From NCBI RefSeq assembly GCF_019399235.1, contig NZ_JAELVH010000027.1:1164-65163 (forward strand): a stretch of 64,000 bases of DNA. Direction: 5' to 3'. The stretch comes from Streptomyces poriferorum (GTDB lineage: Bacteria; Actinomycetota; Actinomycetes; Streptomycetales; Streptomycetaceae). Below are positions 43,337-50,399 of the stretch, in pieces. The notes below the pieces were generated by a model, which was not told the origin of the DNA, ran no database searches, and saw only the letters and a program-made list of their open reading frames with translations. The stretch's first letter is position 1; every line of letters starts with the position of its first letter. The position numbers and the translations under genes were made by a program.

Positions 43337-43777
43337 ATGAGCGAGCAGGCCGCCCCCGGCGCACCGGCCCCGCCGCCCCCGAGGAGGCGGCGGCTGTGGC
43401 CGTGGGTGCTGCTGCTGATCGTCGTGGTGCTCGCGCTCGGGGCCGGTGCGGTCTCAGCCGTGCTGGCCCGTGAGGTCTCCGCGGAGAGTTCGCGCACCGT
43501 GCACATCCGGTACGAGGTCACCGGCGCCGCCGAGGACGTGACGCTCACCTACAGCACGTGGAAGGGCGAGGAGCTGTCGACCGCACGGCTGACCCTGAGG
43601 CGCCTGCCGTGGACCGGGGAACTGGACACCAAGGGCTTCATGAGCGGCGGTTCGTTCGAGGTCAGCCTGGGGAAGTCGGGCGGTGACGTGGCCTGTTCGG
43701 TGACGGTGGACGACGGCACCCACCGCACCGCCAGGGCCTCGGGCGCCTTCGCCACCGCTACCTGCGACGGGTACTGA
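43337..43777 (+). CDS. MmpS-like membrane-anchored accessory protein
   Basis: 146 aa with GGAGGG directly before the ATG. A Pro-rich basic N-terminus, one membrane helix (about 21-45: LWPWVLLLIVVVLALGAGAV) and an exoplasmic beta-rich domain (VHIRYEVTGAAEDVTLTYST; two cysteines near the C-terminus). This is the layout of MmpS proteins that accompany MmpL exporters in mycobacteria. An MMPL gene exists at 50400 but is not adjacent. A perfect hairpin follows. Confidence 0.75.
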   Translation: MSEQAAPGAPAPPPPRRRRLWPWVLLLIVVVLALGAGAVSAVLAREVSAESSRTVHIRYEVTGAAEDVTLTYSTWKGEELSTARLTLRRLPWTGELDTKGFMSGGSFEVSLGKSGGDVACSVTVDDGTHRTARASGAFATATCDGY

Positions 43778-43778
43778 A

Positions 43779-43818
43779 CAGGGACCGTGCCCCCGGTCTC
43801 CCGGGGGCACGGTCCCTG
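43779..43818. terminator. bidirectional terminator
   Basis: Perfect 18-bp inverted repeat, arms 43779-43796 and 43801-43818, loop TCTC, between two convergent genes. Confidence 0.88.
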
Positions 43819-43838
43819 ACGGATGGTGGGCGGGCCGG

Positions 43839-44108
43839 TCAGCGGCCGTAGCGGATGAGCGCGCGGACCATACGGCAGGTGGTGTCGGACGGCGGGTGGA
43901 TGGCGAGGCGCTCGGCGGTCGTGCGTATCCGGGCGTTGCTCGCGCTCGACGGGTAGAACACGCCCGTGTCGAGCAGGGCGATCGCCAGACGCATCGCCTT
44001 CAGCCGGCGATTGTGGGAGACGTACCACTCACGGGGACGGCCGGCAGGGAGCGGCTTCTTCTTCAGGGGTGTGTCGAGCGGCTTGGTCGTGACTGCGGCT
44101 ACGGCCAT
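43839..44108 (-). CDS. small conserved protein of unknown function (89 aa)
   Basis: 89 aa from ATG 44108 with AGGAGG six bases upstream; a TTG six bases earlier is less likely. Strongly basic: PLKKKPLPAGRPREWYVSHN, RRLKAMRLAIALLDTGVFYP, SSASNARIRTTAERLAIHPP, ending CRMVRALIRYGR. The C-terminal half could be a helix-turn-helix, and the charge suits nucleic-acid binding. I recall near-identical proteins in Streptomyces but no known function. Confidence 0.8.
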   Translation of the reverse strand: MAVAAVTTKPLDTPLKKKPLPAGRPREWYVSHNRRLKAMRLAIALLDTGVFYPSSASNARIRTTAERLAIHPPSDTTCRMVRALIRYGR

Positions 44109-44227
44109 TGGCAACCTCCTGGCGCGGTGGTGGAACCCTCACGAACTACCCCCATTTTACTGCCCCCCACTGACAATCGCCCCTGGCCAGAGGGGTTTTC
44201 GGGGGTCCATCGCGTACCTTTGGCCCC

Positions 44228-44587
44228 ATGGAGATCTGGATCAATCCCGCCTGTTCCAAGTGCCGCAGTGCCCTGACGCTGCTCGACGCGGAGGGCGCCG
44301 ACTACACCGTCCGCCGCTATCTGGAGGACGTGCCGTCGCCGGACGAGATCAGGGCCGTGCTCGGCCGGCTGGGGCTGGAGCCGTGGGACATCACGCGGAC
44401 GCAGGAGGCGGACGCGAAGGAACTGGGGCTCAAGGAGTGGCCGCGCGACGCGGATGCGCGGGAGCGCTGGATCACGGCCCTCGCCGAGCATCCGAAACTC
44501 ATCCAGCGGCCGATCATCACGGCGGAGGACGGCACGGCCGTGGTCGCGCGCACGGACGAGGCGGTCCGGGACGCCCTGGGTCGCTGA
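44228..44587 (+). CDS. ArsC/Spx-family thioredoxin-fold protein
   Basis: 119 aa. The N-terminus MEIWINPACSKCRSALTLLD carries C9 and C12, a CxxC as in YffB/ArsC-like reductases. ITRTQEADAKELGLKEWP and LIQRPIITAEDGTAVV with the family's RP motif follow. It may reduce arsenate or act as a disulfide reductase; no arsenic-resistance genes are nearby, so arsenate is not implied. Confidence 0.88.
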   Translation: MEIWINPACSKCRSALTLLDAEGADYTVRRYLEDVPSPDEIRAVLGRLGLEPWDITRTQEADAKELGLKEWPRDADARERWITALAEHPKLIQRPIITAEDGTAVVARTDEAVRDALGR

Positions 44588-44632
44588 GCGCGCGCCGGTC
44601 CGGTCCGGACCGCCCGTACGGCGGTGCCGGGA

Positions 44633-45520
44633 CTACCGGGAATCATCGGACGCGGCATCGAGGAACTCCCCGATTCTGCGGTTGAGTTCGGCCGTCACCG
44701 GCCCGTACAGCGGCAGCGCGTGGTGGGAGACGCCGGGCAGCACGACGGTTTCGGCCCGCGGCAGCAGCCGGTCCACCGCGCCCGCCACCCGGCTCGCCTG
44801 CTGGGCCCGCCCCTGTCCGGCGAGCAGGACCAGGGCCGGTACACCGAGCCCGCGCAGGGCCTCCGGTGCCGGGCGCGGACCGGTGACCGGTCGAACCCAG
44901 CGCAGGCCCGCCGCCGCTTCGCGCATGCGCAGCCAGACCGGGTCCAGCGGGACATGGCCCGTCTCCCAGGCGAGGAAGGCGCGCGTCCGTGCGGCGTCGG
45001 GGCGCAGCAGCATCGGGATCGCGCGCACCAGATACTGGGCGCGGAAGCCGGCGAAGCAGCCGGTCGGGGCGACGAGGATCAGGCGCCGGACGCGGTGGGG
45101 TGCGCGCAGAGCGTGGTGCAGGGCGATCCAGCCGCCGTATGAATGACCGCACAGCGCGGCCGGTCCGGTGTCCAGTGCGTCCAGCACCGCATCGAGCCAG
45201 TCGCACAGGTCCTCGACGGTGCGGATCGGGCGCTCCCCCACCACACTGCGGCCGGGCTCGCCCACGAGATCGACGGCGTGGACCCGATGGGTGCGGCCGA
45301 GAGCGGCGGCCTGGGCGGACCAGACGGTGGAGGTGGCGCCGCCGCCGGGCAGCAGGAGCAGGGGTGGGGCGTCCTCAGGGCCGTAGCTGTTGAGATGGGT
45401 CGTGCCGTACGGCGTGGGGATCCGCGTCGAGGTCGTGCCGGCGGGCCAGCGGGTGGCGATGACCTCGTCGTAGGCCGCGAGGAAGGCAGCCGTACCGTTG
45501 GCGGACGCGATGGGTGTCAT
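44633..45520 (-). CDS. alpha/beta hydrolase
   Basis: 295 aa from ATG 45520 with GGGAGC upstream. The oxyanion-side LLLLPGGGATSTVW, the nucleophile elbow ALCGHSYGGWIALH and the catalytic histidine in VLPGVSHHALPLYG are visible. The substrate is unknown. It is divergent from a MarR gene across a 68-base gap that carries a perfect MarR-type operator, so it is very probably the target of that regulator. Confidence 0.9.
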   Translation of the reverse strand: MTPIASANGTAAFLAAYDEVIATRWPAGTTSTRIPTPYGTTHLNSYGPEDAPPLLLLPGGGATSTVWSAQAAALGRTHRVHAVDLVGEPGRSVVGERPIRTVEDLCDWLDAVLDALDTGPAALCGHSYGGWIALHHALRAPHRVRRLILVAPTGCFAGFRAQYLVRAIPMLLRPDAARTRAFLAWETGHVPLDPVWLRMREAAAGLRWVRPVTGPRPAPEALRGLGVPALVLLAGQGRAQQASRVAGAVDRLLPRAETVVLPGVSHHALPLYGPVTAELNRRIGEFLDAASDDSR

Positions 45521-45547
45521 GGATGCTCCCTGAACTCCGTCCGAAGA

Positions 45548-45572
45548 TATTATCTCGCCGAGCGAGATAATA
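45548..45572. promoter_or_regulatory. MarR operator over divergent -10 boxes
   Basis: Perfect 11-bp inverted repeat TATTATCTCGC-CGA-GCGAGATAATA in the gap between the hydrolase and marR genes. The arm ends (TATTAT) are themselves -10-like in both directions. Binding would silence both genes. Confidence 0.75.
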
Positions 45573-45588
45573 GGGCGAGGAGTCACCC

Positions 45589-46065
45589 ATGGCCGAGCAG
45601 GGTCCCGAGCGGGAGATCGTCCATCTCCTGCGCAAGGTCACGGTCGAATTCGGCCTGCGTCAGGCCGAATTCGCGGCCCGGAACGGTATGCATCCGACGG
45701 ATGTACGAGCCCTGATCTGCCTGCTCGACGCCGGGCGGAGCGGGACCGGGGCCACGGCCGGCCGGCTCGGCGCGGAGCTCGGGCTCAACTCGGCCGGCAC
45801 CACCTCGCTCATCGACCGGCTGGAGCGCCTGGGTCATCTGACGCGCACCCGCGACGCCCGGGACCGAAGGCGGGTACTGCTGTCCGTGACCCCGCAGGCG
45901 GTGGAACTGGGATGGGCGGCGTTCGGGCCGATGATCGGGAGCGCCGAGGCCCTGCTGCGGGGGTTCGACGAGGTCGAGGTCGCCGCCGTACGACGGTTTC
46001 TGCTCGGCTTCCACGCCGCGGTGTCGGCAAAGCCGGACCAGGCCGGGGGCACGGACCGCTCATGA
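45589..46065 (+). CDS. MarR-family transcriptional regulator
   Basis: 158 aa. The winged helix is clear: ALICLLDAGRSGTGATAGRL, ELGLNSAGTTSLIDRLERLG and the wing RTRDARDRRRVLLSVTPQAV. It is a dimeric repressor that releases DNA on binding a small ligand, typically phenolic or another xenobiotic. It faces the alpha/beta hydrolase gene, and the palindrome at 45548-45572 between them is the probable operator for both. Confidence 0.92.
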   Translation: MAEQGPEREIVHLLRKVTVEFGLRQAEFAARNGMHPTDVRALICLLDAGRSGTGATAGRLGAELGLNSAGTTSLIDRLERLGHLTRTRDARDRRRVLLSVTPQAVELGWAAFGPMIGSAEALLRGFDEVEVAAVRRFLLGFHAAVSAKPDQAGGTDRS

Positions 46066-46153
46066 GGAGGTCCCGGGCCTGACCGGGCTGCGGCGGGCCG
46101 GCCCGCGCCCCGCACCCGGCCGGGGTGCAGCCGACCGGGCCGACCCGCACGGC

Positions 46154-47062
46154 TCAGGTGCCCGCCTGCGCCTCGGCCTCCGCGAGCAGTTCGGTCAGCC
46201 GGAGCCCGAACCGTACGTCGCAGGGGTGCGCCTCCCCCGTACGCACCGATTCGGTCAGCGCGTCCACCGCGGCGCCGAACGCGCCGACCGCGCCGTCCCA
46301 TCGCGGCAGACCGGCGATGCCGTGCTCGCCCCTGAGCTCGATCCCCACCCCGGCCGCCGCCACCGGCGCCGCCAGGGTGAGCGTCACGGTGCTGGAGGCA
46401 CCGGAGGTGTGGCGCAGGACGAGGTGGTGGGTGCCGGCCGGGCCGCGGACCGCGGTCAGGTCGGTGACGTCGCCGAGCACCGGGATGAGGACCGAGAGGG
46501 CGTGCGGGCCGACGTCCCACAGGCCGCCCTTCTCCCGGCGCCAGGGGGATGCGGCGTACTCGCTGTCCTCGCCCGGCGCCCACAGGGCGCCGATCCACTC
46601 GGCGTGGGCCGTGAACCAGCCGCCCGTCGCGCCCTGTTCGGCGATCCAGTCCGCGGTCTCCGGAGCGAATCGCAGGGTGCAGAAGACGATCGAGGCGACC
46701 CTGGCCCGCTCGGCGGCCTCGGCCACCTCCCGTGCGCCCTCGACGGTCGTGGCCACCGGCTTGTCCATCAGGAGATGACAGCCGGCCGCTGCGGCCCGGG
46801 CTGCCAGGGGTGCCTGGACATCGGGCGGCAGGGCGAACGCGACGGCGTCGCTCGCGGCGAAGAGCTCGTCGAGGCCCGCGTCACCGGTGTACGCCGTGGT
46901 GCCGTGTGCGGCGGCCAGTTCCCCGGCGGCCTCGGCACGGCGGCCCCACACCCCGCTCAGCACGACGCCGGGGTGGGCGGCGAGGGCGGGGGCCTGGGTG
47001 TTGCGGGCCCAGGGGCCCGTACCGACCAGGCCGATACGCAGAGGTGTCGCGGGTGTCGTCAT
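46154..47062 (-). CDS. Gfo/Idh/MocA family NAD(P)-dependent oxidoreductase
   Basis: 302 aa from ATG 47062. The Rossmann motif RIGLVGTGPWARNTQAPALA, the DAVAFALPPDVQAPLAARAA segment and the MDKPVATTVEGAREVAEAAE lysine motif (EKP-like) are typical. Members oxidise or epimerise sugars and related polyols. The substrate is unknown. The frame is open for 69 codons upstream without protein-like sequence. Confidence 0.9.
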   Translation of the reverse strand: MTTPATPLRIGLVGTGPWARNTQAPALAAHPGVVLSGVWGRRAEAAGELAAAHGTTAYTGDAGLDELFAASDAVAFALPPDVQAPLAARAAAAGCHLLMDKPVATTVEGAREVAEAAERARVASIVFCTLRFAPETADWIAEQGATGGWFTAHAEWIGALWAPGEDSEYAASPWRREKGGLWDVGPHALSVLIPVLGDVTDLTAVRGPAGTHHLVLRHTSGASSTVTLTLAAPVAAAGVGIELRGEHGIAGLPRWDGAVGAFGAAVDALTESVRTGEAHPCDVRFGLRLTELLAEAEAQAGT

Positions 47063-47392
47063 GGGACCAGTGTGCCGGTGCGCCCGACCGCCCAGAGGAA
47101 CCGGTCCCACCGGGACGGGAAGGGGGCGCCCGGGCCCTGTATACGACGGGGACGGTTCCGGCGTCCGGCGGCTGTCGCGGGGCACACCGCCGGCCTGAGG
47201 ACGACCGGAATCCGGGGCGCCGGCTTCCGGGCTCCGCCCCGGAACCGCGGCCGGTAGCCGACGCCCCACGGCGGGGCCGTCTTACGCAGGAAACCTCGGT
47301 AACACGGGGTTCACACGAGGGCAACGGTCGGGAAATCGCGTCTTGCGAAGCTGCGCTGCATAGACCGCAGCACCCGCAAAGGATGGGCTTCC
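47063..47392 (+). other. divergent intergenic region before glnII
   Basis: 330 bases containing the promoter side of the Gfo/Idh gene and, near the right end, the GlnR-type site and ribosome binding site (AAAGGATGGG) of glnII. Nothing else is recognised. Confidence 0.5.
47299..47336 (+). promoter_or_regulatory. GlnR-type operator before glnII
   Basis: GTAAC-n6-TTCAC-n6-GCAAC-n6-GAAAT with exact six-base spacing. The outer two elements fit the GlnR consensus well, the inner two less so. It begins 94 bases before the glnII start. glnII is a known GlnR target in Streptomyces. Confidence 0.7.
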
Positions 47393-48427
47393 GTGACGTT
47401 CAAGGCTGAGTACATCTGGATCGACGGCACCGAGCCGACCGCCAAGCTCCGCTCCAAGACCAAGATCATGCCCGGTTCCCCGTCGTCCGACGTGGCCGAG
47501 CTGCCCATCTGGGGCTTCGACGGGTCGAGCACCAACCAGGCCGAGGGCCACGCCTCCGACCGGGTGCTGAAGCCGGTCTTCACGTGCCCGGACCCGATCC
47601 GTGGCGGTGACGACATCCTGGTCCTGTGCGAGGTCTTCCACATCGACATGACCCCGCACGAGACCAACACGCGGGCCGAGCTGCGTCCGGTCGCCGAGCA
47701 GTTCGCCGGCCAGGAGCCGATCTTCGGCATCGAGCAGGAGTACACCTTCTTCGACGGCCACCGGCCGCTCGGCTTCCCCGAGGGCGGCTTCCCGGCCGCG
47801 CAGGGCGGCTACTACTGCGGCGTCGGCGCGGACGAGATCTTCGGCCGCGAGATCGTCGAGAAGCACCTCGACAACTGCCTGAAGGCGGGCCTCGCCATCT
47901 CCGGCATCAACGCCGAGGTCATGCCCGGCCAGTGGGAGTTCCAGGTCGGTCCGGTCTCGCCGCTGGAGGTCTCCGACCACCTGTGGATCGCCCGCTGGCT
48001 GCTCTACCGCACCGCCGAGGACTTCAACGTCTCCGCGACCCTGGACCCGAAGCCGGTCAAGGGCGACTGGAACGGCGCGGGCGCGCACACCAACTTCTCC
48101 ACCAAGGCGATGCGCGAGGGCTACGAGGCGATCATCACCGCGGCCGAGTCGCTCGGCGAGGGCTCGAAGCCGATGGACCACGTCAAGAACTACGGCGCGG
48201 GCATCGACGACCGGCTGACCGGTCTGCACGAGACCGCCCCGTGGAACGAGTACAGCTACGGCGTCTCCAACCGCGGCGCCTCGGTCCGTATCCCGTGGCA
48301 GGTCGAGCAGGACCAGAAGGGCTACATCGAGGACCGTCGTCCGAACGCCAACGTCGACCCGTACGTCGTCACGCGGCTGATCGTCGACACCTGCTGCACC
48401 GCGCTGGAGAAGGCCGACCAGGTCTGA
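47393..48427 (+). CDS. glnII: glutamine synthetase type II (eukaryotic type)
   Basis: 344 aa from GTG 47393. GSII is the eukaryotic-like enzyme found in Streptomyces, Frankia and rhizobia. It starts TFKAEYIWIDGTEPTAKLRS and has WGFDGSSTNQAEGHASD, FGIEQEYTFF, PGQWEFQVGP, GDWNGAGAHTNFSTKAMREG and SNRGASVRIPWQV. It is not adenylylated as GSI is. It probably serves under ammonium limitation or during development. Followed by a hairpin at 48453-48487. Confidence 0.97.
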   Translation: MTFKAEYIWIDGTEPTAKLRSKTKIMPGSPSSDVAELPIWGFDGSSTNQAEGHASDRVLKPVFTCPDPIRGGDDILVLCEVFHIDMTPHETNTRAELRPVAEQFAGQEPIFGIEQEYTFFDGHRPLGFPEGGFPAAQGGYYCGVGADEIFGREIVEKHLDNCLKAGLAISGINAEVMPGQWEFQVGPVSPLEVSDHLWIARWLLYRTAEDFNVSATLDPKPVKGDWNGAGAHTNFSTKAMREGYEAIITAAESLGEGSKPMDHVKNYGAGIDDRLTGLHETAPWNEYSYGVSNRGASVRIPWQVEQDQKGYIEDRRPNANVDPYVVTRLIVDTCCTALEKADQV

Positions 48428-48452
48428 TCCCGCAGCAGCGACCGTCCGCACG

Positions 48453-48487
48453 AGGGGCGCCCACCGGTTGGTCCGGCGGGCGCCCCT
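48453..48487 (+). terminator. terminator after glnII
   Basis: AGGGGCGCCCACCGG (48453-48467) pairs with 48473-48487 with one mismatch; loop TTGGT. Confidence 0.8.
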
Positions 48488-48532
48488 GCGCGTGCCCGGG
48501 GCACTGTCAGTGCGGTGTGCCAGGCTGGTCGC

Positions 48533-49444
48533 ATGCTCGAGATCAAGATCGCGACCGAGAACCAGCAGACGCACACCCGTGTTTCGGAGCAGGAGCTCGG
48601 CGGCCTGGTGCACCGGATCGGCATGACCGGTGACCGCTTCCTGGTCGTGCAGCGGATACCGGACATCCCGGGCACGTTCATCCAGGTGTGGCACGAGGTC
48701 GACGGGGCGTACGACGTGGAGCACCGCACCGGCGGAGCCGCCACCCATGTCCGCGCCCTCGTCGAGACGCCCGGGCAGGTCGCCGCCCTGATGGCGCGCT
48801 GGGCCCGCCAGGAGCCCGGGTGGGACACGGGGATCGGCTGGGAGAGCGCCGGCCTGCCGGAGCCGGAGCCCGTACCGGAGATCGCGGCGGACATCCGCGG
48901 GCAGTTGGAGGAGCGCGTACGGGAGTTGCTCCGCGGCGGGTACGGCAGTGTGGCGGATCTCGCCGAGTCGGCCGAGGACTACCTGGTGAAGGACGGCGTG
49001 CATCCGGTGACGCTCGCGCAGGCGCGGCAGTTGGTGGAGCGGCTGTGGCTGGAGCGGGTCGAAGAGCAGCGGCGGTGGGCGGATGTGACCGATCCGGACC
49101 GGCTGGGGGATGCCTTCGCCGTGCTGGACGGGCGGGGCATCACCGCCCGGGAGCATTTCGCGTGCTGCCGGTCGTGCGGAGTGGGTGAGATCCGCGCGGA
49201 GGGACGGGACGACGCCCGGGGCTTCGTCTTCTTCCACATACAGGGCACGGAGAGCGCCGCGGCCGGGCACGGACTGACCCTGTACTACGGCGGGTTCGAC
49301 AAGTCTGCGGAGACGGCTGCGGCTGTGGGCCGGGAGGTGGCGGCCGTGCTGGGGGAAGCCGGACTGACCGTGGAGTGGGACGGTTCGCCGGACCGGGCGA
49401 TCGAACTGGCGGGCCTGGACTGGCGGAAACGGCTGGTGGGCTGA
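48533..49444 (+). CDS. conserved hypothetical protein (DUF6891-like)
   Basis: 303 aa from ATG 48533. An N-terminal domain (LEIKIATENQQTHTRVSEQE; FLVVQRIPDIPGTFIQVWHE) precedes a C-terminal half with EEQRRWADVTDPDRLGDAFAV and the cysteine-containing ITAREHFACCRSCGVGEI (C-C-x-x-C), then GFVFFHIQGTESAAAGHGLT. I believe the second half matches DUF6891, from memory. No known function, no membrane segment. A possible leaderless start, as no ribosome binding site precedes the ATG. Confidence 0.8.
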   Translation: MLEIKIATENQQTHTRVSEQELGGLVHRIGMTGDRFLVVQRIPDIPGTFIQVWHEVDGAYDVEHRTGGAATHVRALVETPGQVAALMARWARQEPGWDTGIGWESAGLPEPEPVPEIAADIRGQLEERVRELLRGGYGSVADLAESAEDYLVKDGVHPVTLAQARQLVERLWLERVEEQRRWADVTDPDRLGDAFAVLDGRGITAREHFACCRSCGVGEIRAEGRDDARGFVFFHIQGTESAAAGHGLTLYYGGFDKSAETAAAVGREVAAVLGEAGLTVEWDGSPDRAIELAGLDWRKRLVG

Positions 49445-49530
49445 GCCCGGGGCGGGGCCATGGCAAAGGGGCCGTATCGACGGGTGAGAGAGGTCTGCTC
49501 CCACGCCCCGTTCTCTGGTTCAATGGGGTC

Positions 49531-49650
49531 ATGGCCAGCATCCAGCACTCCTCGTCAGGTCGCAGCGACCTCGAGCCGTTCTGGCCCTCCCGTCAGCATC
49601 ACGACTTCGACCGGGTGTGTTGCCGCGCGTTGAACGCGCAGGCCCTCTAA
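49531..49650 (+). CDS. 39-aa cysteine-containing leader-peptide-like ORF
   Basis: MASIQHSSSGRSDLEPFWPS followed by RQHHDFDRVCCRALNAQAL, with tandem cysteines C30-C31 encoded TGT-TGC near the end. The RxHxDxxRVxxxAL pattern resembles the short actinobacterial leader peptides that precede sulfur-assimilation genes and act by attenuation at cysteine codons. No ribosome binding site precedes it, so it may be leaderless. The winged-helix regulator gene starts 83 bases after its stop. A small dyad GCGCGTT-G-AACGCGC lies over the last codons (about 49625-49639). Confidence 0.55.
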   Translation: MASIQHSSSGRSDLEPFWPSRQHHDFDRVCCRALNAQAL

Positions 49651-49733
49651 CACCGCTCACCCCGGTCTTCGGTCCGCGCGCACGAAGCAAGTCAGTCCAC
49701 AGACGACTCCCTCGCGCGAAAGAGCTGACCCTC

Positions 49734-50333
49734 ATGGCGAACACCCGTATCTTCTCCGCCGCAGCCGCTGCCACCGCAGCGCCGTCGGCGACCGCTGCGA
49801 CCGCCTCTTCCCGTCCCCCCTCCCCCAACCGTCACCGGCTGCGCGCCGTCGCTCCGGACGAGGTCGTCCGGCCGGCCGATGTCTCCGCGTTCCTGACTCC
49901 GGGCGCCACCTGGCTGCCCGCGCCCCAGCACACCCTGCCGGCGCTGCCGGGCCGGCCGCCGATGGTCGGATACCTGGTGCTCGTCCCCGCCGATCAGCAG
50001 TCGGCCATCGCGGCCGCGACCGCCCAGTACCTGGTGCCGGCGGACGCCGGGACGGGGCCGGTGCGGATCGACTCCGTCCAGCGCACGGCCGCGGTGAACG
50101 GGAACACGCTCGACCTCACCTACCTGGAGTTCGAACTGCTGGCCCATCTGGTCACGCACCCTCACCGGGTGCACACCCGGGACCAGTTGGTGACCACGGT
50201 CTGGGGCTACGGGCATGTGGGCGACGGGCGCACCGTCGACGTCCACATCGCCCGGCTGCGCCGCAAGCTGGGCGCGGAGCACCGCCGGTCGATCCAGACG
50301 GTGCGGCGCGTCGGTTACAAGTACACGCCCTGA
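49734..50333 (+). CDS. OmpR/PhoB-type winged-helix DNA-binding protein without a receiver domain
   Basis: 199 aa from ATG 49734 (GAAAGAG upstream). An Ala/Thr-rich, probably disordered N-terminus (1-35) and a short middle (MVGYLVLVPADQQSAIAAAT) are followed by a C-terminal Trans_reg_C winged helix: LDLTYLEFELLAHLVTHPHR, DQLVTTVWGYGHVGDGRTVD, VHIARLRRKLGAEHRRSIQT, VRRVGYKYTP. No phosphoacceptor receiver is present, so it is an orphan regulator. The preceding leader-like ORF suggests control of its expression. Confidence 0.88.
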   Translation: MANTRIFSAAAAATAAPSATAATASSRPPSPNRHRLRAVAPDEVVRPADVSAFLTPGATWLPAPQHTLPALPGRPPMVGYLVLVPADQQSAIAAATAQYLVPADAGTGPVRIDSVQRTAAVNGNTLDLTYLEFELLAHLVTHPHRVHTRDQLVTTVWGYGHVGDGRTVDVHIARLRRKLGAEHRRSIQTVRRVGYKYTP

Positions 50334-50340
50334 TCGCACA

Positions 50341-50388
50341 CGAAGTGGGCCCCGGCTGCGGAACGTACCGCAGCCGGGGCCCACTTCG
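50341..50388. terminator. bidirectional terminator
   Basis: Perfect 21-bp inverted repeat, arms 50341-50361 and 50368-50388, loop AACGTA, between the regulator and the convergent MMPL gene. Confidence 0.92.
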
Positions 50389-50399
50389 TTCGTCCGGGG

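Noticed and set aside
47282..49504. A 740-codon minus-strand frame across glnII and the DUF6891-like gene
   Set aside because: Antisense shadow. glnII is unmistakable on the plus strand with start, ribosome binding site and GlnR site.
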